Below are positions 27,372 to 37,720 of a stretch of DNA of 64,000 bases, piece after piece. Within the stretch, counting starts at the first letter, position 1. Each line of letters starts with the position of its first letter. The position numbers and the translations under genes were made by a program. The notes beneath the pieces were generated by a model, which saw only the letters and a list, made by a program, of their open reading frames with translations, did no database searches and had not been told where the DNA came from. This stretch comes from Aestuariibaculum sp. M13. Lineage in GTDB: Bacteria; Bacteroidota; Bacteroidia; Flavobacteriales; Flavobacteriaceae. The stretch spans positions 945,548 to 1,009,547 of the forward strand of contig NZ_JANIAC010000001.1 in the NCBI RefSeq assembly GCF_024723255.1. The letters run 5' to 3'.

Positions 27372-27986
27372 ATGCATATTGCTATTGCCGGAAATATTGG
27401 CGCAGGAAAAACCACTCTAACAAAACTACTTGCAAAACATTATCACTGGGAAGCGCAGCTCGAAGATGTTGTCGATAATCCGTATTTAGATGATTTTTAT
27501 AACCAGATGGAACGTTGGAGTTTCAACCTTCAGGTATACTTTTTAAATAGCCGTTTTCGCCAGATTTTACAAATTCGCGAAAGCGGAAAAGATATCATTC
27601 AGGATCGCACCATTTATGAAGATGCTCATATTTTTGCTCCCAATTTACATGCTATGGGACTTATGACAAATCGCGATTTTGAGAATTACCGTTCCCTTTT
27701 TGATTTAATGGAATCCTTAGTACAGGGTCCCGATATCCTAATCTATTTACGAAGCTCTATTCCTAATCTGGTATCTCAAATTCAAAAACGTGGTCGAGAA
27801 TATGAAAACTCTATAAGTATTGACTACTTAAGCCGACTTAATGAACGTTACGAAGCATGGATTCATGGTTATAATAAAGGGAAGTTACTAATTATTGATG
27901 TCGATAAATTAGATTTTGTATCAAATCCTGAAGATTTAGGCTATGTTATTAACACCATCGATGCAGAAATAAACGGCTTATTTTAG
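27372..27986 (+). CDS. Deoxynucleoside kinase (dNK family)
   Basis: 204 residues. Phosphorylates deoxynucleosides for salvage of DNA precursors. P-loop GNIGAGKTT (residues 7-15), substrate-binding Glu in EAQLEDVVDNPYL, the DR motif in IIQDRTIYEDAHIF (~78-83) and a lid region with Arg residues (QKRGREYENSIS). The fold family is that of dGK/dCK/dAK; base specificity cannot be read from sequence. Cytoplasmic. Confidence 0.9.
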   Translation: MHIAIAGNIGAGKTTLTKLLAKHYHWEAQLEDVVDNPYLDDFYNQMERWSFNLQVYFLNSRFRQILQIRESGKDIIQDRTIYEDAHIFAPNLHAMGLMTNRDFENYRSLFDLMESLVQGPDILIYLRSSIPNLVSQIQKRGREYENSISIDYLSRLNERYEAWIHGYNKGKLLIIDVDKLDFVSNPEDLGYVINTIDAEINGLF

Positions 27987-27994
27987 TACTTTTG
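27987..27994 (+). promoter_or_regulatory. -7 promoter element before the PAP2 gene
   Basis: TACTTTTG matches TANNTTTG, begins right after the kinase stop codon and lies 24 bases before the PAP2 start codon. No clear -33 TTG. Confidence 0.4.
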
Positions 27995-28018
27995 CGGCCT
28001 TAATTTTTATCAACGATA

Positions 28019-28873
28019 ATGACGGCGACAAAATATTTAGCACTTACCGTTACACTTATATGCAGTGTATTCATCAGCAACGCTCAAACAGCAACTGACT
28101 CCTTATCTACAACTAAGGAAAAAGGTCATATTTGGAGAAATCTTAAATACGATGGAGGGTTTGTACTTAAAAGCGTAGGTAATGGATTTACACAACCTTT
28201 ACGTTGGCAAAAAAAGGACTTTCTAACTGCAGCTGGAATTGTGGCTGGAACTGGTTTATTATATGCTGCCGATACAGATGCTCACACCTATTTTCTTGAA
28301 CAAGGAGAAAATGCCCCACAGGTTTTAAAAGAATTTGGCTGGTACTTTGGAAGCCCACAAAACTTCTTTATGATTTCGGCTGGAATTTATGGTTTTGGAC
28401 TTATAACAGATAACGAAAAGGTTCGTGAAACAGGGGTTTTAATTATAGGTTCGGCAGTCACTTCAGGCATTATTCAAACGCTCTCAAAAAACATAATAGG
28501 AAGAGCACGCCCAACCGATGGAGATAGAAATGATTTCGATATGTTTTCTAAAGAAGCTGGATACCACTCGTTCCCTTCTGGTCACACGATTTTATCGGTT
28601 TCTATGGCTCACGCGATTGCCAAACAATTTGAAAATATCTGGGTTAAAGCCGGTATTTATGCTGTTGGTTCTATTGCGCCAATTTCAAGATTATGGGCCG
28701 GAGCACATTGGTTAAGCGATGTAGGACTGGGTTATGCTATTGCTATTGTAACTGTAGATGGTGTTGATAATTTCATGAAGAAAAAAGGGGCCTACTCCTA
28801 TGCTCAACCAAATAAAATTAGCTGGCAGTTTAAAGCGGGCTATGGTACTTTAGGTGTCGTTGGTACGTTTTAA
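28019..28873 (+). CDS. PAP2-family membrane-associated phosphatase
   Basis: 284 residues with a signal peptide (~1-22, ISNAQ). The three phosphatase motifs are present: KNIIGRARP, PSGHT (SFPSGHTIL) and SRLWAGAHWLSDV. Several hydrophobic segments (~80-95, ~120-135, ~145-160, ~205-222, ~235-248) suggest an envelope enzyme acting on lipid phosphates such as undecaprenyl pyrophosphate or phosphatidate. Substrate unknown. Monocistronic or weakly coupled to the upstream kinase. Confidence 0.87.
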   Translation: MTATKYLALTVTLICSVFISNAQTATDSLSTTKEKGHIWRNLKYDGGFVLKSVGNGFTQPLRWQKKDFLTAAGIVAGTGLLYAADTDAHTYFLEQGENAPQVLKEFGWYFGSPQNFFMISAGIYGFGLITDNEKVRETGVLIIGSAVTSGIIQTLSKNIIGRARPTDGDRNDFDMFSKEAGYHSFPSGHTILSVSMAHAIAKQFENIWVKAGIYAVGSIAPISRLWAGAHWLSDVGLGYAIAIVTVDGVDNFMKKKGAYSYAQPNKISWQFKAGYGTLGVVGTF

Positions 28874-29028
28874 TTTCATCCTGTTTATTTTTATTGTTTT
28901 TTAAATTAATCACATCATTTCAATCAAATTATAACATTTTTATTAAGGTTTTTAACATTTAATTACCATTTATTACTGGTATGAATGTATATTTTCGTGG
29001 CTTCATAAAAATTTTTCGATCATAACCC

Positions 29029-31557
29029 ATGAAAAAAATTACCTTATTTTTCTTGTTAGCTTTACTGAATAACATATCCTTTTCACAGGAAAATCAGGAA
29101 AACCTGACCCCAACACCCAATTACAGGTTGGCCACAAAGTTTTCACCATACAACATTTCAAAAATGGTGCATTCCACTACTGTTGATCCCCACTGGCTGG
29201 AGAGTGGCAACCGTTTTTGGTATCAATACAAAACCACTGAAGGCTCTAACTACTACATTGTAGATGCCGATAAAAGAACCAAAAAGAAACTGTTCGACAA
29301 TGCAAAAATGGCGAAGTGGTTAACTGAAATCACTAAAGACCCATACGACGCCAAACATCTACCTAGGTTCGATTTCGAATTTGTTGATAACGATACAGCC
29401 ATACGTTTCAAATTAACGTCAAATGAAGAAGTTGAAGTGGTTGATGAAAAAACAGAAAAAGATACAGATTCAATACAAACCGATTCTACCAAAACTAAAA
29501 AGGAGAAAAAGAAAGCTCCTAAAATGGAGAAGAAAAAGTACTTTCTTGAATACAAATTAGGTGCTAATGGGTTAACCATTCTCGAAAACGAAAAAGAGAA
29601 AAAAGAGCCTTGGAAAAAATGGGCCAATGTATCTCCTGACAGTACAGTAGTTTTATTCTCTAAGAACCACAACCTGTATTGGATGGATAAAGAAAACTTC
29701 CTGAAAATTGTAAAAGACGAAAAAGACACCACCGTTGTTGAAAACCAATGGACAAAAGACGGTGAACGTTATTTTGGGTATGGTGGCAGTGACAAGGAAG
29801 AAAGTAACACGACTAAACCTGCCGATACTACAAAACGGGAAGCCATCTACGGTTACTGGTCTCACGACTCTAAAAAATTCGTATTTGCTAAAAGGGATTC
29901 TCGTCATATTAAAGATTTATGGGTTATCAACTCGGTTGCAAAAGGGCGTCCTGAACTTGAAACTTATAAGTATCATATGGCTGGTGAGCCGGAGTTTTAT
30001 AAGACAAGTGTATTAATCTTCGACATGCCTTCTAAAGAAATTAAAACGGTTCAATTAGATAGCACTGTTCAACAGACTATTGCAATCTATGCACATGAAT
30101 ACAAAAAGACCGATAAAAGAGAACACAAACCACGCCTTTTACTTTCTGAAAAAGACAAAATCTATTTCAGTACGGTTAGTCGCGACCGTAAACGATTAGA
30201 CATTCATGTTGCCGACATCAATACAGGTGAAGTAAAAACCCTAATAGAAGATCACTTCAATACATTTGTAGACAAGAAGAACATTGTTTTGTTAAACAAT
30301 GAAACCGAAATTCTACACTGGTCTGAACGCGATGGCTGGGGGCATTTCTACTTATATGATGCTAACGGAACATTAAAAAATCAGGTGACTTCAGGTGAAT
30401 TCCACGTTGATGATTTTAAAGGTATAGACGAAAAAACACGTAGCGTTTATTTCGTAGCTACCGGAGTAAATAAAAATGAAGACCCTTACTACGAGCATTT
30501 ATACAAAGTAAACTTAAATGGAAGCGGGTTTAAATGTTTAAATGAAGGCGACTTCAATAACAGTATCGATTTATCAGATTCTAATCTTTTCTTTGTTAAC
30601 AACTTTTCAAGAGTTAACACCGTACCTAAATCGGAACTTCGAAACAGCAACGGATCAGTAATTTTAGAATTAGAAGAAGCCGATTTGTCACAACTTATGG
30701 CGGCCGGATATAAATTCCCGGAACCGTTTAAATTAAAAGCTGCCGACGGTATCACCGATTTATACGGAGTCATGTACAAACCTTACGATTTCGATGAAAC
30801 TAAAAAGTATCCGATTTTAGAATACGTATACCCTGGCCCGCAAACAGAAGCCGTAAATAAATCGTTCTCGGTAAGCATGCACAACACCGACCGTATGGCT
30901 CAGGTAGGCTTTATTGTAGTAACTGTTGGTAACCGCGGTGGTCATCCGGCGCGTTCTAAATGGTATCACACTTATGGTTACGGAAACCTTAGAGATTATG
31001 GTTTAGAAGACAAAAAATATGTTGCCGAGCAATTAGCCGATAAATACAATTATATAGATATTGATAAAGTTGGAATTTATGGTCACTCGGGTGGCGGATT
31101 CATGTCTACCGCAGCCATGTTAGTCTATCCAGATTTCTTTAAAGTCGCTGTATCTTCTGCAGGAAATCATGACAACACCATTTACAACAGTTGGTGGAGT
31201 GAAACCCACCATGGAATTAAAGAAGTTATTGGAGCTGAAGACAAAATTTCATTTCAGTATAACATTGATAAAAACCAGTCTTTGGTGAAGAACTTAAAAG
31301 GAAAACTAATGCTTGTTACAGGAGACATTGACAACAACGTTCATCCTGCTTCAACCATTCGAGTTGCCGATGCGTTAATTAAAGCAAACAAACGTTTCGA
31401 CTTTATGGTTATGCCTGGTCAACGCCATGGCTTTGGTCAAATGTATGAGTATTTCTTCTGGCTAAAAGCTGATTATTTCAGCAAATACTTATTGGGTGTT
31501 GAAGCCACAAGTACCGATATTACAGAAATGAATATTGACGTGCCGAGAAAATATTAG
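29029..31557 (+). CDS. S9 family (DPP IV-like) exported serine peptidase
   Basis: 842 residues with a signal peptide (~1-19, NNISFSQ), a beta-propeller DPP4 N-terminal domain and a C-terminal alpha/beta-hydrolase domain. The triad is Ser687 (GHSGG), Asp768 (TGDIDNNVHP) and His800 (GQRHGF). A Lys/Glu-rich low-complexity insertion (~138-170) is unusual. The family cleaves N-terminal di- or tripeptides, often after Pro, in the periplasm for peptide nutrition. It stands alone and ends at a terminator shared with uxaA. Confidence 0.92.
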   Translation: MKKITLFFLLALLNNISFSQENQENLTPTPNYRLATKFSPYNISKMVHSTTVDPHWLESGNRFWYQYKTTEGSNYYIVDADKRTKKKLFDNAKMAKWLTEITKDPYDAKHLPRFDFEFVDNDTAIRFKLTSNEEVEVVDEKTEKDTDSIQTDSTKTKKEKKKAPKMEKKKYFLEYKLGANGLTILENEKEKKEPWKKWANVSPDSTVVLFSKNHNLYWMDKENFLKIVKDEKDTTVVENQWTKDGERYFGYGGSDKEESNTTKPADTTKREAIYGYWSHDSKKFVFAKRDSRHIKDLWVINSVAKGRPELETYKYHMAGEPEFYKTSVLIFDMPSKEIKTVQLDSTVQQTIAIYAHEYKKTDKREHKPRLLLSEKDKIYFSTVSRDRKRLDIHVADINTGEVKTLIEDHFNTFVDKKNIVLLNNETEILHWSERDGWGHFYLYDANGTLKNQVTSGEFHVDDFKGIDEKTRSVYFVATGVNKNEDPYYEHLYKVNLNGSGFKCLNEGDFNNSIDLSDSNLFFVNNFSRVNTVPKSELRNSNGSVILELEEADLSQLMAAGYKFPEPFKLKAADGITDLYGVMYKPYDFDETKKYPILEYVYPGPQTEAVNKSFSVSMHNTDRMAQVGFIVVTVGNRGGHPARSKWYHTYGYGNLRDYGLEDKKYVAEQLADKYNYIDIDKVGIYGHSGGGFMSTAAMLVYPDFFKVAVSSAGNHDNTIYNSWWSETHHGIKEVIGAEDKISFQYNIDKNQSLVKNLKGKLMLVTGDIDNNVHPASTIRVADALIKANKRFDFMVMPGQRHGFGQMYEYFFWLKADYFSKYLLGVEATSTDITEMNIDVPRKY

Positions 31558-31574
31558 GATTATTATTATCTCAT

Positions 31575-31606
31575 AAAAAAAGCCACACTTAAAGTGTGGC
31601 TTTTTT
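31575..31606. terminator. Bidirectional terminator between the S9 peptidase and uxaA
   Basis: The same hairpin core as at 15058 (AGCCACACTT plus complement, with A and T runs), here between two convergent genes. Confidence 0.85.
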
Positions 31607-31631
31607 ATAGTTTATAAATTTAAAATATCCA

Positions 31632-33239
31632 TTACAAAGATACTCCTCTTCGCCAAGGAATAAAATCGTTTTGATTTAATAATTTGGCTTTTGTTTGAAT
31701 TCTTCCACTGGCAACTTCAATAATGAAATCTAACATCTCTTCTGCCATTTCATCAATCGTTTTTTCACCACGAATAACAGCTCCGGTTTCAATATCGATA
31801 ATATCCGGCATTTTTTCTTTAAGCTCTGTATTAGACGATACTTTAATGATTGGAGCAATTGGGTTACCTGTAGGCGTTCCTAAACCTGTAGTGAATAATA
31901 CCACATTAGCTCCAGAACCTACAAGACCTGTTGTACTCTCTACATCATTGCCAGGGGTACATAATAAGTTTAATCCTGGTTTAGAAATATATTCTCCGTA
32001 ATCTAAAACGTCTTTTACTGGAGAGGTTCCTCCTTTTTTAGCTGCTCCAGCCGATTTCATAGCATCTGTAATTAAACCATCTTTAATGTTACCTGGCGAC
32101 GGATTCATATCGAAACCTGAACCAGCATCAACAACCGATTTCTCGTAAGCTTTCATTAAGTCTAAGAACTTCTCTCCATCGGCATCATCAACACAACGGT
32201 TTACTAATTCCTGCTCTACACCACATAGCTCCGGGAATTCAGCTAAAACAGCAGTTCCGTTAAGAGCCACTAATAAATCTGAAACCGCTCCTAAAGTCGG
32301 GTTTGCAGAAATACCAGAGAAACCATCAGATCCACCACACTCTAAACCAACTCTTAATTTCGATAACGGTGCTGGTTTACGTTCAATTTTATTAGCCTCT
32401 TTAATAGCTTCAAAAGAATCTTTAACTATAGCTGTTAACATCTCATCTACCGTACCCATTTGTTGCTGTTCGTAAATTAAAACAGGTTTGTTTAAATTTG
32501 GGTTTATAGCATCTAAAGCAGCCTTAAATACACTAATTTGAAGGTTTTGACATCCTAAACTCAAAACAGTACATCCAGCCACGTTAGGGTTATTAACATA
32601 ACCTGCTAATAACTTCGCTAAACTCTCAGAATCCTGACGAATTCCACCACAACCACCCGGGTGTGTGATGAATTTTACATCGATATTATCGAAAACATCT
32701 GTGCTTTGTTCTGCAACCGCTGTTTGGTCTTCGCCACTCACTAAAGAGCGTAATAACATCTGGTGCGGATTGACCTTTTGCTTTAATAACTCGCGTTCGA
32801 AAACGTCTTTTAAGATTTCGATATTACGGTTTTCACAAAATACTAATGGGAAAAACAACCATACATTTTCTGTTCCAACTTGCCCATCTTCGCGGTGATA
32901 CCCCATAAAGGTTTTATCCTGCCATTTCTCTACGTTAGGAGCTGTCCACTGAACAGTTTCTGTTCTTCCTGATACTTTCTCGCTTTGGTGTTTTACGTTT
33001 TCAGTGGTTAATACATCACCTTTTTCAATAACACCATTCGCCGAACCTACTAATACGCTATACATGATGATGCGGTCTCCCGGCTCAAAACGTTGTAAAG
33101 CAATTTTGTGCTTCGATTTTGTATCTGAAAGTACTTTTATATCTTCTCCTTCAAAAGAAACAACGTCTCCAGCCTTTAAATCCACCAATGCTACCGCAAC
33201 ATTATCGGGCGCATTTACTTTTATGATTTTCTTTTGCAT
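31632..33239 (-). CDS. uxaA: Altronate dehydratase (UxaA)
   Basis: 535 residues. Dehydrates D-altronate to 2-keto-3-deoxygluconate. It has an N-terminal SAF domain (MQKKIIKVNAPDNVAVAL..., ~1-95) and the larger UxaA/GarD catalytic domain, with HPGGCGG (~192), LGCQNLQ and LECGGSDGFSG (~302) as signatures. Last gene of the SDR-uxaC-exuT-uxaB-uxaA operon, 32 bases after uxaB. Product KDG needs KdgK and KdgA, which are not in this window. Confidence 0.95.
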   Translation of the reverse strand: MQKKIIKVNAPDNVAVALVDLKAGDVVSFEGEDIKVLSDTKSKHKIALQRFEPGDRIIMYSVLVGSANGVIEKGDVLTTENVKHQSEKVSGRTETVQWTAPNVEKWQDKTFMGYHREDGQVGTENVWLFFPLVFCENRNIEILKDVFERELLKQKVNPHQMLLRSLVSGEDQTAVAEQSTDVFDNIDVKFITHPGGCGGIRQDSESLAKLLAGYVNNPNVAGCTVLSLGCQNLQISVFKAALDAINPNLNKPVLIYEQQQMGTVDEMLTAIVKDSFEAIKEANKIERKPAPLSKLRVGLECGGSDGFSGISANPTLGAVSDLLVALNGTAVLAEFPELCGVEQELVNRCVDDADGEKFLDLMKAYEKSVVDAGSGFDMNPSPGNIKDGLITDAMKSAGAAKKGGTSPVKDVLDYGEYISKPGLNLLCTPGNDVESTTGLVGSGANVVLFTTGLGTPTGNPIAPIIKVSSNTELKEKMPDIIDIETGAVIRGEKTIDEMAEEMLDFIIEVASGRIQTKAKLLNQNDFIPWRRGVSL

Positions 33240-33271
33240 TTTAAAAAATGTATTTCGTTAACCTTTAATAA

Positions 33272-34726
33272 TTAAAGTTTCGCGCTGTAATTTGCGTAAC
33301 CAGCTTCAATACCGTTAGCTTCAATTTCTTCTAAAGCTAAAGCAACAGCATTGGTTAAATTTTCAACTTTTGTTAAATCTTGTCCCCAGTATTCTTCAAT
33401 AGACAATACATCGTTTGCCACCTGAGTATAATCGTTAGATTTCCAGATTTCAGCAAATTTAGCTACGATATCTGCACTATCCTGTACTGGTAATTCTTCT
33501 CCATTCCAAGTACCTTTATAGAAACGAATTAAAGATGCAAATGCAAATGTTAAGTTTGCTGGCACTTTTCCGTGAACATCTACATACCCTAATAAACTTG
33601 GCAATACACGTACTGTAAATTTAGAAATTGAATTTAAAGCAATGCTTGATAAGTTATGAATAATGAATGGATTTCTAAAACGATCGAAAATCTCTTCAGC
33701 GAAGCTATTTAACTCCTCGCGATCCATTTCTAAAGTATCGATAATTTCGTTGAAAACGGCTTTGTTAATAAACTCACCAGTAAAATCATTATCTACAGAT
33801 TGTTTTACTGTTCTGTTTCCGTAAAGGTAAGAGAACGGTACCATTGCTGTATGCGCCCCGTTTAAGATACGTACTTTACGTGTACGGTAAGGCTGCATAT
33901 CATCAACAATCTTAACATCAAGATTTGTTTTATCGAATGGTAATTTAGCTTTTAAGTCGTCACCACCTTCAATAACCCATAATAGGAATACCTCAGCAGC
34001 AACAATTAAATTATCTGCATAATCTAACTGTGCATTGTATGTTTCAATTTCATCTTTTGGATATCCTGGTACAATTCTATCTACTAAGGTACTGTGGAAA
34101 GCGTTATGTTCTAAAATCCAGTTTTTAAAGTCGTCACCTAAATTCCAGTCTGCGATGTATTTTAAGATGATTTCTTTTAAAGTTTCGGAGTTATGGTTGA
34201 TTAATTCACAAGGAATAATGGTTAATCCTTTGCTTGCATCACCATTAAAATGCTTAAATCTTTCGTGTAATAAAACGGTTAATTTAGCAGGGAACGAACT
34301 TGGTGGTTGCATTTCGGCAGTATCGCTTTCAACGTAAGCAATACCAGCTTCAGTAGTATTAGAAATGATAAATTCTAACGTCTCTTCTTTTGCTAAACTT
34401 AAATACTCACCAAAATTAGAGTAAGGATCTACCCCTTTTACAATATTATCGATTAATTCAACTTCCTGAATTTCTTCACCTTTTTTAATACCCTTCATGA
34501 AAAGCGTATATAGTCCATCCTGATCGTTTAGCATGTTTACTAAACCTCTGTCGATAGGTTGTACAACGGCAATTCCGGCATTAAAATCTGCTTTCTTATT
34601 CAACTCTTGAATCGCGTAACCAATGAAGGCTCTTAAAAAGTTCCCTTCACCAAACTGTACTATTTTAATCGGACGTTTTTCTTCAAGTCCAACGTTTGCT
34701 CTATTTAATTTTTTTATTGTTGACAT
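33272..34726 (-). CDS. uxaB: Tagaturonate reductase (altronate oxidoreductase, UxaB)
   Basis: 484 residues. NADH-dependent reduction of D-tagaturonate to D-altronate. It belongs to the polyol-specific long-chain dehydrogenase family: N-terminal Rossmann region (QFGEGNFLRAFIGYAIQ, ~26) and a C-terminal helical domain with the signature RKVRILNGAHTAMVP (~273-287), where Lys and His are catalytic in the family. Encoded between the transporter and uxaA. Confidence 0.94.
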   Translation of the reverse strand: MSTIKKLNRANVGLEEKRPIKIVQFGEGNFLRAFIGYAIQELNKKADFNAGIAVVQPIDRGLVNMLNDQDGLYTLFMKGIKKGEEIQEVELIDNIVKGVDPYSNFGEYLSLAKEETLEFIISNTTEAGIAYVESDTAEMQPPSSFPAKLTVLLHERFKHFNGDASKGLTIIPCELINHNSETLKEIILKYIADWNLGDDFKNWILEHNAFHSTLVDRIVPGYPKDEIETYNAQLDYADNLIVAAEVFLLWVIEGGDDLKAKLPFDKTNLDVKIVDDMQPYRTRKVRILNGAHTAMVPFSYLYGNRTVKQSVDNDFTGEFINKAVFNEIIDTLEMDREELNSFAEEIFDRFRNPFIIHNLSSIALNSISKFTVRVLPSLLGYVDVHGKVPANLTFAFASLIRFYKGTWNGEELPVQDSADIVAKFAEIWKSNDYTQVANDVLSIEEYWGQDLTKVENLTNAVALALEEIEANGIEAGYANYSAKL

Positions 34727-34759
34727 ATTTAATTAATAATTATTCATTGAAATTATTTG

Positions 34760-36208
34760 TTACATATCTGTAATAGGGCTGTATTTTGGAACCAATGTTT
34801 TCATTACACTCCACCCTATTAAGTAACAAACAGCACATATTGAGAAAATGATAAAATATCCTGCTTCTATGCCTTTAAATCCAAAGAAAGACATATTGGT
34901 ATTAGCACTAAAATCGAACAAAAGACCAGATCCTTTATTAATAAGAGTTGAACCAATACCACCAGCTAAACCACCAATTCCGGTAACGGTTGCAATGGCT
35001 TTTTTAGGGAACATATCTCCTACTGTTGTAAAAATGTTCGCAGACCAAGCCTGGTGAGCTGCACCAGCTATACCAATAATGATAACAGGAATCCAGTATG
35101 TGTAATGTCCTAGAGGTTGTGCCACTAAAGCTAATAATGGGAAAAATGCAAAAATTAACATCGCTCTCATTCTACCCGCATAAGGATTCATTCCTTTTTT
35201 CTCAACGAAATACGTTGGTAACCACCCCCCGATAATTGAAAGTAGTGTTATGGCGTATAAAATAAATAACGGGAAGGCTGCTTCGGTAGAATCCATGCCG
35301 TAAACCGAACTTAAATACGCCGGTGTCCAGAATAAGAAAAACCACCAAACACCATCGGTCATAAATTTACCAAAGGCAAAAGCCCATGTTTGTTTGTATT
35401 TGAAACAATCTGCTAACGATATTTTCTTTGTGTTTTCAGGAACATAACCTTCAATTTTACTATCCTCAAGATCATCTTGCTGAATATATTCTAACTCGGC
35501 TGCATTTACATGTTTACTTTTCTCTGGTTTATCATACATAAACACCCAGAAGCCCATCCATACAAAACCTAAAGCACCAATAATAATAAAGGCCATTTCC
35601 CAACCATAAGCTTCAGCAATAAAAGGAATTGAAATTGGCGCAGCTAAAGCACCAACTGTTGCTCCTGCATTAAAAATACTTGTTGAGAACGCTCGGTCTT
35701 TCTTCGGGAAATATTCTGCAGTTGTTTTAATAGCTGCCGGAAAGTTTCCTGCTTCACCTAATGCTAAAACAAATCGAGCAAAAATAAACAAGGTTACACT
35801 AACAGAAATTACTAAACCTGTATCGTTAATTGTACCAATAATTTCCTTTGCTTCTTCAAAACCTACAAACCAATGTCCGGTTATATATCCAGAAGTAGCA
35901 ATACCTGCAAAAGCATGCAAACAAGCACCAACAGACCAAACTCCGATAGCCCATAAAAATCCTTTTTTGGTATCTAAAATATCAACAAAACGACCTGCGA
36001 ATATTAAAGAAATGGCATAAAAAATAGAGAATAACGCCGTTATGTTTCCATAATCGTTGTTAGTCCAGTTAAATTCAGGAGCTATAAAATCTTTCCATGT
36101 TAGGGAAAGTACTTGCCTGTCTAAATAATTTATAGTGGTTGCCATGAATAGAAGTCCGCAGATGGTCCATCTATACTTCGTTGCTTTTACTTTTGTGTTT
36201 TCATTCAT
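34760..36208 (-). CDS. MFS hexuronate transporter (ExuT-like, ACS family)
   Basis: 482 residues with 12 predicted membrane helices and the anion:cation symporter hallmark near the N-terminus (INYLDRQVLS, ~23-32). Cytoplasmic-membrane import of galacturonate/glucuronate by proton symport is expected from family and operon context, as the neighbours are uxaC and uxaB. A hydrophilic loop at ~225-262 separates the two six-helix halves. Substrate is inferred. Confidence 0.88.
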   Translation of the reverse strand: MNENTKVKATKYRWTICGLLFMATTINYLDRQVLSLTWKDFIAPEFNWTNNDYGNITALFSIFYAISLIFAGRFVDILDTKKGFLWAIGVWSVGACLHAFAGIATSGYITGHWFVGFEEAKEIIGTINDTGLVISVSVTLFIFARFVLALGEAGNFPAAIKTTAEYFPKKDRAFSTSIFNAGATVGALAAPISIPFIAEAYGWEMAFIIIGALGFVWMGFWVFMYDKPEKSKHVNAAELEYIQQDDLEDSKIEGYVPENTKKISLADCFKYKQTWAFAFGKFMTDGVWWFFLFWTPAYLSSVYGMDSTEAAFPLFILYAITLLSIIGGWLPTYFVEKKGMNPYAGRMRAMLIFAFFPLLALVAQPLGHYTYWIPVIIIGIAGAAHQAWSANIFTTVGDMFPKKAIATVTGIGGLAGGIGSTLINKGSGLLFDFSANTNMSFFGFKGIEAGYFIIFSICAVCYLIGWSVMKTLVPKYSPITDM

Positions 36209-36288
36209 AATAAATTAGTTTATTTGGTATTTAAATAAATTTAAAATTTTCATTTGAACTTATTTAGCTTAAAAGCTCTTTATTCTAT

Positions 36289-37689
36289 TTAAAATTTGAA
36301 ATATTCTTTTGCGTTGAAATAACTAATATCCGCAACCATTTTACCAATCCATTCCATATCGTTTGGTAATTCGCCGCGTTGTATTTCATCTCCTAAAAGA
36401 TTACATAAAATACGTCTGAAATATTCGTGTCTTGGGAACGATAAGAAACTTCTTGAATCTGTTAACATACCAACAAAACAACTAATAAGTCCCATATTAG
36501 ATAAGGCATTTAACTGCTTGGTCATTCCGTCTTTCTGGTCTAAGAACCACCATCCGGAACCAAACTGCACCTTACCTCTTACACTACCATCGTTAAAGTT
36601 ACCAATCATGGTTGCCATAACTTCATTATCGGCAGGGTTTAAGTTATAAATAATCGTTTTAGTTAATTTATCTTTACTATCTAAAGCATTTAAGAATGCA
36701 GATAATTTTTGTGCTTGCGGATAATCACCGATAGAATCCCAACCAGTATCAGGACCTAAAATGCGGTGCATACGTGCATTGTTATTTCTTAATGCACCTA
36801 AATGGAATTGCTGTACCCAACCAAACTCATGGTACGTTTCACATAAGTACACAAGTAAGGCACTTTGGAATTTTAAAGCTTCCTCGTTTGCTAGAACTTT
36901 TCCTTCTCTTTTCTTCGCAAAAATGGCTTTAACTTCAGCTTCAGTATAAGCTTCGAAATAGATTTGATCTAATCCGTGGTCACATAAAGAACACCCGTTT
37001 GCATTAAAATATTCAATACGTTTTCTTAAAGCGCTAAGTAAATCATCATAAGAATTGATTTCAACTTCAGCTGATTTACCTAAGGCGTTTACATACTCAT
37101 TGTACCCGTCGGCATTGATTAAAATAGCTTTATCAGGACGGAATGCCGTACTTACCTTTACGTTATAATCAGACTTAGCTAATGCTTGATGATGCTCTAA
37201 AGTATCTATAGGATCTTCGGTGGTACAAACTACTTCTGTATTTACCTTATTTAATAACTGACGACAGCTGTAACTTCCTGAAGTTAACTGCTCCTGAGTT
37301 TGATCCCATACTTTTTCAGCTGTTTTCTCACTTAATAAATCGGTGATACCAAAATATCTTGTTAACTCTAAATGCGTCCAGTGGTATAACGGATTACGCA
37401 TGGTGTAAGGTACCGTTTTAGCCCAGTTTAAAAACTTGTCTTTATCTGAACCGTCTCCAGTTATAAACTTTTCGTTTACACCTAAAGTTCGCATAGCTCT
37501 CCATTTGTAATGGTCGCCATTAATCCAAACATTTGTAATATTGTTAAACGTCTTATCCTCTGCTATTTGTTGTGGTGGCAGGTGATTGTGATAATCGATA
37601 ATAGGCTGATTTTTTGAGTACTCGTGGTATAACTCTTCAGCATACTTATTTTCTAATAGAAAATTGTCGTGAATGAATGTTTTGCTCAT
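36289..37689 (-). CDS. uxaC: Glucuronate/galacturonate isomerase (UxaC)
   Basis: 466 residues. Converts D-galacturonate to D-tagaturonate (or glucuronate to fructuronate), first intracellular step of the isomerase pathway. Signatures: IIDYHNHLPPQQIAED (~30), the metal-binding HNHL pair, and MLTDSRSFLSFPRHEYFRR near the C-terminus. It is a metal-dependent amidohydrolase-fold enzyme of standard length. Second gene of the uronate operon, 31 bases after the SDR gene. Confidence 0.96.
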   Translation of the reverse strand: MSKTFIHDNFLLENKYAEELYHEYSKNQPIIDYHNHLPPQQIAEDKTFNNITNVWINGDHYKWRAMRTLGVNEKFITGDGSDKDKFLNWAKTVPYTMRNPLYHWTHLELTRYFGITDLLSEKTAEKVWDQTQEQLTSGSYSCRQLLNKVNTEVVCTTEDPIDTLEHHQALAKSDYNVKVSTAFRPDKAILINADGYNEYVNALGKSAEVEINSYDDLLSALRKRIEYFNANGCSLCDHGLDQIYFEAYTEAEVKAIFAKKREGKVLANEEALKFQSALLVYLCETYHEFGWVQQFHLGALRNNNARMHRILGPDTGWDSIGDYPQAQKLSAFLNALDSKDKLTKTIIYNLNPADNEVMATMIGNFNDGSVRGKVQFGSGWWFLDQKDGMTKQLNALSNMGLISCFVGMLTDSRSFLSFPRHEYFRRILCNLLGDEIQRGELPNDMEWIGKMVADISYFNAKEYFKF

Positions 37690-37720
37690 TTTAATCTCTT
37701 AATAATAATTTGTCTTTTAT

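Noticed and set aside
29253-29732. 159-residue minus-strand frame, Phe/Ser-rich
   Set aside because: Antisense reading of the Lys/Glu-rich insertion of the S9 peptidase; composition explains the open frame.
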